The notes: a model not told the origin generated them from the sequence alone. A DNA stretch of 5,833 bases from JANQUM01 sp047630355 (GCA_047630355.1 JBLHXN010000183.1:1-5833); one strand, 5' to 3'. Shown: positions 1 through 5,777, counted from the first letter of the stretch. Translations and numbers: made by a program.

Positions 1-530
1 AGGAAAACATCAAAGCCATTGTCTTTATGGAGGCCATGTACGATGCTCCTTCTATATCTGACATGCCTTTTTCTCTGAAAATAGCACTGAAAATGATTCG
101 TAATCCGATATTTGGAAAATTAATGGTGTTGAGGGCTAATATATTTATCAAAAAAATGTTACCCGATACCATCTTGCAGAAACTAAATAAGGATGAAAAG
201 GACTACTATGCAGCAGCTTATCCTGATGCTAAGAGTAGGAAACCATTATTAGCATGGCCCATGGATGTCCCATTTAAAGATGGCAAACCGACCAGTGCAA
301 CCGCTGCCATTAAATCTTGGGCAAAATGGTTGCCAAAAAGTGATATTCCGAAACTATGTTTCTATGTTTCGCCCGGAGTAATTATGAAACAAAAAGATAT
401 TGAGGTGATAAAAAATACATTTAAAAGTAAAGAGATAATATATTTGGGCCCTGGACTCCATTTTATACAAGAAGATTATCCACATGAAATAGGAAACGAA
501 ATTTCTAAATGGTACGACAAGATTAAATAA
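1..530 (+). CDS. Haloalkane dehalogenase, C-terminal part (5' end outside window)
   Basis: The open frame runs in from the window edge (first full codon at position 3) and stops with TAA at 528-530, so the ATG at 27 is internal, not the start. The protein is an alpha/beta-hydrolase resembling the haloalkane dehalogenase subfamily II (DhaA/LinB type), which hydrolyses carbon-halogen bonds to an alcohol plus halide, normally in the cytoplasm. Visible landmarks are the strand ending in FMEAM, whose Glu (codon 30-32) matches the catalytic acid Glu130 of DhaA; the helical cap region with a DYYAAAYPDA stretch; the WPMDVPF segment matching the family's RFPNELPI; and GPGLHFIQED near the C terminus, whose His (codon 459-461) is the catalytic base. 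The nucleophile Asp, the adjacent halide-binding Trp and the oxyanion region lie upstream and are not visible. Family assignment is strong. Substrate and activity cannot be read from this fragment, and an alpha/beta-hydrolase without dehalogenase activity remains possible. Confidence 0.88.
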   Translation, partial: ENIKAIVFMEAMYDAPSISDMPFSLKIALKMIRNPIFGKLMVLRANIFIKKMLPDTILQKLNKDEKDYYAAAYPDAKSRKPLLAWPMDVPFKDGKPTSATAAIKSWAKWLPKSDIPKLCFYVSPGVIMKQKDIEVIKNTFKSKEIIYLGPGLHFIQEDYPHEIGNEISKWYDKIK

Positions 531-769
531 TCTAATTTTTAGGATGCATAAAAACTAAACACAATAATGTACAAGAGCAATAGCGATTTGGGTGTATACT
601 CGAACCGTTTTTGCATTTAATTAAGTATTTTACTTTCCCAATGGTAAGAGTATTTAAAACTGCAGCTAATCTTATACATCAACGTTACCACTTTCTGGTT
701 TCAACCCCAAACACAACTAAGCCCCGATATTCCTGCCGGGGCTTTCTAATATAAGTTTTAAAGAAGAAA
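531..769. other. Intergenic region between convergent genes
   Basis: This 239-base AT-rich stretch lies between the stops of the dehalogenase (+) and the DUF937 gene (-). Apart from the stem-loop near its right end I see no gene: the only ATG-led frame of note, at 567, gives 17 codons and no recognisable product. There are no tandem repeats or tRNA-like folds that I can see. Confidence 0.6.
719..744. terminator. Bidirectional stem-loop terminator
   Basis: An 8-bp perfect stem, AAGCCCCG (719-726) paired with CGGGGCTT (737-744), closes a 10-base loop. It lies 26 bases past the stop of the minus-strand DUF937 gene and about 190 bases past the stop of the plus-strand dehalogenase. The flanking A/T bases make it readable from both strands, although neither side has a long U-tract. 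Its position between convergent genes fits a shared intrinsic terminator, and it is the natural end of the minus-strand run. Confidence 0.8.
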
Positions 770-1417
770 TTACTTCTTACCGAACATTCCGCCAAGCAAA
801 CCACCAAGCATTCCGGCAGCTCCGCCTTGTTTTCCGCCGCCAAGTACCATACCGGCTACGTCGTCCAAAATACTGCCGTCTCCGTCAGCGTCTAAAAATT
901 TCTCGATCATGCTTTGCTGTGAACTTCCCTGACCACCGCCAAGAAGACCGCCCAAAACGCTGGTAAGTCCGCTGGTGTTTTGTACGTTTTGCTGCTGAAC
1001 CTGCTTGCCTAAAACACCCATTAAAATTGGTGCGGCAACTTTCAAGATTTGAGAAATCTGTCCCATATCCATACCAGATTTCTGGCTCAACGCAGTCTCA
1101 ACTCCCGCCTGCTTGCTTCCAAGTACGTGGTTAAGAATTCCCTGACCATCTTGCATAACGCTATCGTCAACGCCATCTTGGAAGAGGCTACCAAGGTTAT
1201 CCATGATGCCGCCACTGTGCTTGTTTTGCACGGCTCCTAAAAGACCTGCTGCACCTTGAGGGCTTGAAGCATTTCGCTGCATAGCACCCATTAAAATCGG
1301 CATTGCCATACTTAGCACGCTGGCAGTTTTGTCTTGCGTTGCTCCGGTAGTTCCGCTGACGCCACTAATAATTTGTCTTCCTGCATCGCTATTTAATAAA
1401 TCCAAAAGTCCGTTCAT
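770..1417 (-). CDS. DUF937 family protein (Gly-rich, EF-hand-like loop)
   Basis: This 215-residue protein looks like the DUF937 family (YidB-like), widespread in bacteria and of unknown function. The family signature is seen at residues 93-115 (GILNHVLGSKQAGVETAL and following), in which a short helix is followed by an invariant-looking GSK. An internal two-fold similarity is visible: MPILMGAM at 39-46 and APILMGVL at 129-136, each inside a helix, suggesting two copies of one helical unit. From about residue 150 the chain is Gly/Leu/Met-rich low complexity, broken by DADGDGSILDD at 176-186, which resembles the Asp-rich calcium loop of EF-hand or dockerin motifs but lacks the usual acidic residue at position 12. 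No signal peptide or clear membrane span is seen, so a cytoplasmic location is assumed. The ATG at 1417 is the family-like start; its leader is A-rich with no Shine-Dalgarno. The gene is the last of the minus-strand run and is followed by the stem-loop at 719-744; the 130-base gap upstream could hold its own promoter. Confidence 0.85.
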   Translation of the reverse strand: MNGLLDLLNSDAGRQIISGVSGTTGATQDKTASVLSMAMPILMGAMQRNASSPQGAAGLLGAVQNKHSGGIMDNLGSLFQDGVDDSVMQDGQGILNHVLGSKQAGVETALSQKSGMDMGQISQILKVAAPILMGVLGKQVQQQNVQNTSGLTSVLGGLLGGGQGSSQQSMIEKFLDADGDGSILDDVAGMVLGGGKQGGAAGMLGGLLGGMFGKK

Positions 1418-1547
1418 TGATTTTGTGAGTTTTGTTGTGAAATAAAATATGTAATTGTAAAAAAACGTACCGTAAACTACGAAGTCTTATTGTAACGTTT
1501 TGACGAAAAAATTACCATTTAGTCGCTCATATCAAGCGTTTTCTGCA
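1418..1547. other. Intergenic region upstream of the DUF937 gene
   Basis: These 130 AT-rich bases separate the stop of the FAH-family gene from the start of the DUF937 gene, both on the minus strand. The spacing is enough for a separate promoter. I looked for the Bacteroidota -33/-7 pattern (TTTG, about 19 bases, TAnnTTTG) and found only partial -7 matches without a matching -33, so no promoter is called. Confidence 0.4.
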
Positions 1548-2402
1548 CTATTTTATCCAAGGTACTGCCGTTTGCTTTTGCTCCCCCAGCCCTTCAATAC
1601 CTAACTCTACTACATCGCCGGGCTTTAAGTAAACGGGAGGTTTGAAGCCCAACCCCACTCCCGAAGGAGTTCCGGTGGAAATGATATCGCCAGGCAATAA
1701 AGTCATGTATTGCGAGAGGTAACTAATAATGTGTTGCACTCCAAAAATCATATCGTTGGTATTAGAGTCCTGAATTTTCTTGCCGTTCAGCTTTAACCAT
1801 AAGTTTAGGTTTTGCGGGTCGGTAATTTCGTCGGAAGTAACAAAGTACGGTCCCATCGGAGCAAAAGTATCGTTTGATTTTCCTTTCACCCATTGCCCAC
1901 CGCGTTCGAGCTGAAAAGAGCGTTCACTATAGTCATTGTGAACGCAATATCCGGCTACATAATCCATAGCTTCTGCTGCTTCTACATAAGAAGCTTTCTT
2001 CCCGATTACTACCGCCAACTCCACTTCCCAGTCGGTTTTCTCTGAACTTCTTGGAATAATAACGTTATCGTTCGGACCACAAAGTGCCGTCGTAGATTTA
2101 AAAAATACTACAGGTTCAGCAGGATTATCCATACCAGACTCAGCGGCGTGTTTGGCGTAATTTAAACCGATGCAAACAATTTTTGAAGGACGGGCTACGC
2201 ACGAAGCGAAACGGACATCGTCGGATATTTCACTGCAATGAGCTTCATTCTCTTTCAACCAATTTTGTAAACGATTCAAACCATCGGTTGCAAAAAAAAA
2301 CTCATTATAATCTTCACCAAATGCAGATACATCAAGTTTTTTGTTTTCGAGCAAAACGCCCGGTTTTTCGTTTTCTAATTCACCGAATCGGAAGAGTTTC
2401 AT
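1548..2402 (-). CDS. Fumarylacetoacetate hydrolase (FAH) family protein
   Basis: This complete 284-residue protein matches the FAH superfamily, whose members hydrolyse, decarboxylate or hydrate 2-oxo acids with a divalent metal (Mg2+ or Mn2+), usually in the catabolism of sugar acids or aromatics. The N-terminal ~70 residues form the small variable domain; the FAH fold starts near residue 71 (RPSKIVCIGLNYAKHAAE, where His85 is the conserved active-site His). The metal triad is visible as Glu126 and Glu128 (DWEVELAVVIGK) and Asp157 (HNDYSER). Further signatures are KGKSNDTFAPMGP at 173-185 and STGTPSGVG at 242-250. Length is usual for single-chain bacterial members annotated as 2-hydroxyhepta-2,4-diene-1,7-dioate isomerase, ureidoglycolate lyase or 2,4-diketo-3-deoxy-L-fuconate/rhamnonate hydrolase; the substrate cannot be chosen from sequence alone and no pathway partner lies next to it. 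The start is fixed by an in-frame TGA ten codons upstream (2433-2435) with no other ATG between. A heptamer repeat sits directly before the start. The gene lies 73 bases after the upstream membrane-protein gene and may be co-transcribed with it. Confidence 0.93.
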   Translation of the reverse strand: MKLFRFGELENEKPGVLLENKKLDVSAFGEDYNEFFFATDGLNRLQNWLKENEAHCSEISDDVRFASCVARPSKIVCIGLNYAKHAAESGMDNPAEPVVFFKSTTALCGPNDNVIIPRSSEKTDWEVELAVVIGKKASYVEAAEAMDYVAGYCVHNDYSERSFQLERGGQWVKGKSNDTFAPMGPYFVTSDEITDPQNLNLWLKLNGKKIQDSNTNDMIFGVQHIISYLSQYMTLLPGDIISTGTPSGVGLGFKPPVYLKPGDVVELGIEGLGEQKQTAVPWIK

Positions 2403-2403
2403 A

Positions 2404-2433
2404 GTTTGAGGTTTGAGGTTTGAGGTTTGAGGT
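2404..2433. repeat. Heptamer tandem repeat abutting a start codon
   Basis: Four perfect copies of GTTTGAG (2404-2410, 2411-2417, 2418-2424, 2425-2431) plus a two-base partial copy. On the coding strand of the FAH-family gene it reads as CCTCAAA units ending two bases before the ATG. Such short heptamer arrays are common in intergenic DNA of Bacteroidota and can change copy number by slippage. Here a change would alter leader length only, since the repeat lies outside the coding frame. Confidence 0.95.
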
Positions 2434-2475
2434 CAACTGATCAGAAGAAACAGGAAGTTCCTTGTCAGAAAATAT

Positions 2476-3483
2476 TTAGCTTAGAAACTTTAATAATGCG
2501 TCTGGCTTATCTACGTAAAGTGCAACTCTATTTATCTGCTTTTTAAATCCGTATAATCCGTCAATTGACGTTTCTTTATTCAGTTCAATCAATACATTTG
2601 GCTCTTCAAAAACACTGGTTCCAATATTTAATGTTGAGCTATCTTTTTCGAAATTTCTGATCCTTGAAACTGAAGAAATGGTGTCTTTCCGAATCTCTGC
2701 ATTCCACAAAATTCCGATGCGTAAATGAAGTACGTCATTTTTAAATAAAATTGGCCTTTTCAATACCGAAGACCAATACGCTACAATAAAGATTGCGGTA
2801 TAAATACTGATACCCGTGAGTACCCACGCCGCCACAACGCTCCACGATTGAAGCAATAAATGCAGAGCGATTGTCTCAATAATTGAAACCGCAAGGAATA
2901 CGCCCATCATCGAGCCAAACCCTGATCTCTCCCACGTAGTAAAAACGAGACTTTCTTTATCAATTTCTTGTTTTCCTTCGAAGAAGAACAACCCATAACG
3001 GAACATTGCCGCTTCGGAAGTAATAACATTTAATAAAAGCGGAGATGAAATAACCACCGAAAAGCTTTGCCGGAGGTTCCTGACAAAATCTGAGGAATTT
3101 TCCGATACGCTGAGGTATTCCTTCCTTACTTTTCTGATGTTAACAACTAATAGTGCGATAACTGAAAGCTCCACAATTCCCGCAAAAATCTCGACGTAAG
3201 ACAAATAGGTTTTACTTCCTTCCGGTAGCAGAAAATTAGCCGCAATTATTGATAAAATGAGTACGCCTGCCAGCGATACTTTCACCACTCCTACTTTACG
3301 CACCATCACAAAATAGTACAAAGCCAACGGAATTAGTATCAAATCAAACGTAACTGCAAATGTAAGTAATGAATTTCCCAAAAACTGCGGTTGATTTACT
3401 AACCAATACTGTACAAAATACAGGCCACTTATCAAGGTTAAAAATAGAGATACGTACACCGGCTTTCTGCTTAGGTTTATCAT
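2476..3483 (-). CDS. Polytopic membrane protein of unknown function
   Basis: A 335-residue integral membrane protein that I do not recognise by family. Hydrophobic segments near residues 8-28, 39-62, 66-86, 98-116, 188-210 and 215-240 suggest six membrane spans, in a 4+2 arrangement split by a ~70-residue charged loop (117-187) that contains FRYGLFFFEGKQEI and TTWERSGFG. After the last span comes LKRPILFKNDVLHLRIGILWNAEI and a ~95-residue tail of alternating short strands, which looks like the compact beta domain of bacterial PH-like modules; that is an impression of pattern, not a match. The first residues (MINLSRKPVY) precede span 1, so there is no cleaved signal. The ATG at 3483 is the first in the divergent region and gives a complete first span; its leader is A-rich with no Shine-Dalgarno. 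The gene is probably first of the minus-strand run and is transcribed away from the exporter gene. No substrate-binding or catalytic motif is visible, so no function is assigned. Confidence 0.8.
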   Translation of the reverse strand: MINLSRKPVYVSLFLTLISGLYFVQYWLVNQPQFLGNSLLTFAVTFDLILIPLALYYFVMVRKVGVVKVSLAGVLILSIIAANFLLPEGSKTYLSYVEIFAGIVELSVIALLVVNIRKVRKEYLSVSENSSDFVRNLRQSFSVVISSPLLLNVITSEAAMFRYGLFFFEGKQEIDKESLVFTTWERSGFGSMMGVFLAVSIIETIALHLLLQSWSVVAAWVLTGISIYTAIFIVAYWSSVLKRPILFKNDVLHLRIGILWNAEIRKDTISSVSRIRNFEKDSSTLNIGTSVFEEPNVLIELNKETSIDGLYGFKKQINRVALYVDKPDALLKFLS

Positions 3484-3586
3484 GGTATTTCACTTTGAGC
3501 AACAGGGTAAATTTACAACTATCCCCTCTCCGAAGGAAACTTTAACGCATTTAATTGCGTAGTTTACACACACAAAAAGGTAGGCT
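3484..3586. promoter_or_regulatory. Divergent intergenic region with two dyad symmetries
   Basis: These 103 bases must hold the 5' signals of both the membrane-protein gene (-) and the exporter gene (+). Two symmetric elements are seen. GTAAATTTAC at 3507-3516 is a perfect 10-bp palindrome; read on the minus strand its TAAATTTA is close to the Bacteroidota -7 box TAnnTTTG, and a TTTC about 20 bases upstream is a weak -33 match. A longer dyad lies at 3537-3565: AAACT, a 3-base bulge, ACGCA, a 6-base centre, TGCGT, AGTTT. Either could be an operator or simple chance in AT-rich DNA. Confidence 0.35.
3574..3580 (+). promoter_or_regulatory. Ribosome binding site deciding a TTG start
   Basis: AAAAAGG ends six bases before the TTG at 3587. 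It is the only Shine-Dalgarno-like purine run near a start in this window, and it supports the use of that rare start codon for the exporter gene. Confidence 0.5.
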
Positions 3587-4216
3587 TTGATTAATAATAT
3601 TTTCATTTTTCTGATTACTGTAGGCATCAGTTTTTTGGGCTCCGTACAATTGGGCCCGGTCAACGCAATGGTGCTACAAACCACGCTCAACAAATCGCTT
3701 CGGGCGGGACTTTGGGTAGCTTTCGGTGGCTCACTGCCCGAAGTATTTTACGCATCTCTCGCAATTGGATGGAAAGGAATACTTCAGAGTAACGATACAC
3801 TATTTAAGTACTTGCAACTAGCCGTTATTCCGGTTTTTATTATGGTTGGGGTAATAACTATTCTTAATCAGTATAAGTCTTCAAAGCAAAGAAAAAAACC
3901 TGTCAGTTTATCTGATAAAACTCCGTTTGTCACAGGTTTAACCTTAGGATTATTTAATCCACAACTACTTCCGTTTTGGCTGACCGTATTAGTTTACCTG
4001 AACACCTATTTTGTCATTGATTCGCTGCAAAGTCAGGTTGCGTTCATAGGCGGTACGGCGGCGGGTGCATTTGGAATATTATCTATTTTCGCATTCGCTA
4101 CGTTTCGTTTCCGAGAGCGGTTACTACGCTTCTTTCACCGCATTCCGACTGGTTACTTTGTAGGAAGTATTTTTATAACCTTGGCTTTTCTTCAACTAAT
4201 TAAAATCTCAATGTGA
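3587..4216 (+). CDS. LysE/RhtB family amino-acid exporter
   Basis: A 209-residue inner-membrane protein of the LysE/RhtB translocator family, which exports amino acids or related small molecules using the ion gradient; 200-210 residues is the usual size. Six spans fit the hydrophobic pattern (about 4-25, 40-62, 74-94, 114-140, 148-172, 186-206). The family hallmark is SVQLGPVNAMVLQTTL at 19-34, with the GPVN in the first span, followed by a Gly-rich second span (AFGGSLPEVFYASLAIGW, 45-62). GLFNPQLLPFWL at 121-132 matches the conserved NPK...FW segment after the cytoplasmic loop. The start must be the TTG at 3587: an in-frame TAG lies at 3581-3583, there is no ATG in the first 27 codons, and the next Met would delete span 1. 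An AAAAAGG six bases upstream supports it. Substrate is unknown. It is divergent from the membrane-protein gene and followed 45 bases later by the broken ATP-grasp gene, perhaps as one transcript. Confidence 0.87.
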   Translation: MINNIFIFLITVGISFLGSVQLGPVNAMVLQTTLNKSLRAGLWVAFGGSLPEVFYASLAIGWKGILQSNDTLFKYLQLAVIPVFIMVGVITILNQYKSSKQRKKPVSLSDKTPFVTGLTLGLFNPQLLPFWLTVLVYLNTYFVIDSLQSQVAFIGGTAAGAFGILSIFAFATFRFRERLLRFFHRIPTGYFVGSIFITLAFLQLIKISM

Positions 4217-4261
4217 AGGAAATAACGTGCGTAAGTCAATTCTCTCATTTCTCTGTCCTCG

Positions 4262-4510
4262 ATGAACTCCTTCTTCTACAAATTTGCCCGGTATGAATAC
4301 TGGCCGTGGTGGCTCTTTTATTTACCCATGGTCCCTTATTATCTGTACCAGGCGGCTCGAACAAAATCCCTCACGTTTCCCACATCCGTGAACCCAAGTA
4401 TCTATAGTGGGGGGTTTTACGGAGAAAAGAAAACTGACATTTTGCCACACCTTCCTCCAAAGTACCTCCCCATCACCATTTTTGTGGATAAAGTCAGTGC
4501 TTATCCATAA
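4262..4510 (+). CDS. ATP-grasp ligase-like protein, N-terminal fragment (ends at in-frame stop)
   Basis: The 82 codons encode what looks like the N-terminal region of the ATP-grasp protein whose remainder follows at 4514-5275 in the same frame. A hydrophobic, Trp/Tyr-rich stretch (YEYWPWWLFYLPMVPYYLY, residues 11-29) is followed by SLTFPTSVNPSIYSGGFYGEKK (residues 36-57), in which the NP and GG pairs and the following E-K-K resemble the region that precedes the ATP-grasp fold in Bacteroidota proteins often annotated as D-alanine--D-alanine ligase. The frame closes with TAA at 4508-4510. The start is fixed by an in-frame TAA at 4232-4234 with no other ATG between. Alone, the fragment has no nucleotide-binding residues and cannot be an active ligase. 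It follows the exporter gene after 45 bases. Best read as the 5' part of a gene broken by a nonsense codon; a separate small membrane-associated protein is the less likely alternative. Confidence 0.72.
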   Translation: MNSFFYKFARYEYWPWWLFYLPMVPYYLYQAARTKSLTFPTSVNPSIYSGGFYGEKKTDILPHLPPKYLPITIFVDKVSAYP

Positions 4511-4516
4511 ATTATG
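4508..4516 (+). other. In-frame TAA followed by possible reinitiation ATG
   Basis: The sequence TAAATTATG puts a stop codon and, one codon later, an ATG in the same reading frame. The frame is otherwise open from 4262 to 5272. A single base change in the first position of the stop (to CAA, GAA or AAA) would restore a continuous reading frame of 337 residues. The close stop/start spacing would also suit termination-reinitiation. Confidence 0.7.
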
Positions 4517-5275
4517 GGTTTAATTTCAGAAAATGGACTGACTTTTCCAGTTATTGTCAAGCCAAATGTGGGCGAACGCGGAACCGATGTGGAAAAAGTA
4601 CTATCCGAAACTCAACTGCAACAATATGTCGAACGAATGAATGAAGATTTTCTCATTCAGGAATTTATTGACTACCCAATCGAATTGGCGGTGCTTTACA
4701 GCCGCTTGCCAAGCCAGAAAACGGGCAAAGTTTCTTCAATAACATCGAAAGAGTTTTTGTCTGTAACCGGAAACGGCGTTTCTACTGTTGAAGAATTAAT
4801 CATGAAAAATCCTCGTGCTGTTTTTCAGTTAGAAAGTTTACAAGAACGGTTTGGAACCGATTTGCAAATTATTTTATCTCACGGCGAAGTAAAGCTGTTA
4901 GAACCCATTGGAAACCATTGTCGGGGTACCGCATTTCTAAACGCTAACCAACTAATCAACGAACGGGTAAACGTCATTTTCGACGAGGTTTCTGCTTCGT
5001 ATAAAGATTTCTTTTACGGAAGATATGATTTGAAAGTTGCTTCGTTAGACGATTTCCAGAACGGAAAAAACATCAAAATTATGGAACTCAACGGCATAAG
5101 TGCCGACCCTGGTCATATCTACGACCCTGAATATAAACTACTTACAGCTTATAAAGATTTAAGTTGGCACTGGAAACGATTGGCTGACATTCACCTCGAA
5201 AACAAAAAACGAGGTCATTTACCAATGAGTACAAGTGAGGTGTGGGGGATAATAAAAGACACTTTTTTCAAATAA
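4514..5275 (+). CDS. ATP-grasp domain protein, C-terminal part (D-Ala--D-Ala ligase-like)
   Basis: These 253 codons carry the whole catalytic ATP-grasp fold, the family that activates a carboxylate as acyl-phosphate and joins it to an amine or other nucleophile. Visible features are the ATP-binding Lys in FPVIVKPNVGERG (Lys16), the adenine-contact region DFLIQEFID with Glu50, GNHCRGT at 133-139, and the metal-binding acids Asp172 (FYGRYDLK) and Glu191/Asn193 (KIMELNG). The tail HIYDPEYKLLTAYKDLSWHWKRL (201-223) resembles Bacteroidota proteins annotated as D-alanine--D-alanine ligase, but the protein is not a normal Ddl, so substrate and product are unknown. The frame is the same as that of the fragment at 4262-4510, with only TAA and ATT between, so the ATG at 4514 is probably an internal Met of the original gene. 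It could be used as a start by reinitiation, giving a two-chain protein. The 253 codons have no further stops and all catalytic residues are intact, so decay, if real, is recent. Confidence 0.78.
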   Translation: MGLISENGLTFPVIVKPNVGERGTDVEKVLSETQLQQYVERMNEDFLIQEFIDYPIELAVLYSRLPSQKTGKVSSITSKEFLSVTGNGVSTVEELIMKNPRAVFQLESLQERFGTDLQIILSHGEVKLLEPIGNHCRGTAFLNANQLINERVNVIFDEVSASYKDFFYGRYDLKVASLDDFQNGKNIKIMELNGISADPGHIYDPEYKLLTAYKDLSWHWKRLADIHLENKKRGHLPMSTSEVWGIIKDTFFK

Positions 5276-5327
5276 ATTAAAACCACAGTTAAGGTTTTGC
5301 CGTAACTATAACATTATTCACAAATCA
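5276..5327 (+). other. Short intergenic region with weak inverted repeats
   Basis: AAAACC (5279-5284) can pair with GGTTTT (5293-5298) around an 8-base loop, and GTTA (5288-5291) with TAAC (5302-5305) as an overlapping alternative. Both stems are short and AT-rich and lack a following T-run, so a terminator after the ATP-grasp gene is possible but weakly supported. No clear promoter for the lipoprotein gene is seen. Confidence 0.25.
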
Positions 5328-5777
5328 ATGTTTACAACAATGAAGTTTCTATCCCTCCTATTTGTCGCAACCATCGCTCTTGTTTCATGTGATAACACTG
5401 CCGAAGTAACTCCCGAAGAGCCAACTGAGAAAGTTATGATTGACCTTACCACGCAAACACTTTTATTGTCCGGTGACTTCAGCGGTTCTTCCGCCCATCC
5501 GAGCACAACTGGTAAAGCAAAAATTTATCAAGATGCTAATAATAACCGGACATTGGTAATTGAAGATTTAAAAGTTGATAACGGCCCTGACCTCCGTATT
5601 TATATGGCAGAAGATGCCGCTGTGACCAACTTTGTAGAAATTACGAATTCGGTAAAAAACGGCACCAATTCACACGCAATTCCTTCAACAGTAAATCTCG
5701 AAAAGCAGAAAATAGTTTCGGTTTGGTGCAAGCAGTTTGCGGTTTCATTCGGAAACTCTCCTTTGGTAAAGCCTTGA
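5328..5777 (+). CDS. DM13 domain-containing lipoprotein
   Basis: A 149-residue exported lipoprotein. The N terminus has a Lys-bearing start, a hydrophobic core and the lipobox LVSC, with Cys21 the predicted lipidated residue, followed by a short acidic, Pro-containing linker (22-38). Residues ~47-147 match the DM13 domain (also called electron-transfer DM13): SGDFSGSSAHPSTTGKAKIY (48-67), the diagnostic NGPDLRIYM (85-93), HAIP (116-119) and VWCKQFAVSFGNSPLV (132-147), with the conserved Cys134. The DM13 family is thought to take part in redox reactions, with that Cys as the candidate active residue; the evidence is indirect, so the role here is unproven. Two ATGs are possible: 5328, and 5340 (MKFLSLLF...), which gives a more typical 17-residue signal and is slightly preferred on signal-peptide grounds. 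The gene ends with tandem stops TGA TAA. It lies 52 bases after the ATP-grasp gene on the same strand. Confidence 0.88.
   Translation: MFTTMKFLSLLFVATIALVSCDNTAEVTPEEPTEKVMIDLTTQTLLLSGDFSGSSAHPSTTGKAKIYQDANNNRTLVIEDLKVDNGPDLRIYMAEDAAVTNFVEITNSVKNGTNSHAIPSTVNLEKQKIVSVWCKQFAVSFGNSPLVKP

Noticed and set aside
567..620. 17-codon ATG-led frame in the intergenic region after the dehalogenase
   Set aside because: Too short, no ribosome binding site and no recognisable motif; chance in AT-rich DNA.
1049..1240. Plus-strand frame of 63 codons
   Set aside because: It lies entirely antisense to the well-supported DUF937 gene and has no family-like content.
1523..1537. CGCT / AGCG inverted repeat just past the FAH-family stop, considered as a terminator
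   Set aside because: Only a 4-bp stem, and the T-run lies on the wrong side for the minus-strand gene.
2183..2404. Plus-strand frame of 73 codons
   Set aside because: Antisense to the N-terminal half of the FAH-family gene; composition looks like a shadow frame.
3490..3693. Minus-strand frame of 67 codons across the divergent region
   Set aside because: It overlaps the start of the exporter gene in antisense and shows no recognisable protein features.
4508..4510. Recoding of TAA as a sense codon (alternative code or programmed readthrough)
   Set aside because: TAA ends other genes in the window (dehalogenase, DUF937, membrane protein), and no readthrough-promoting structure is seen after this stop.
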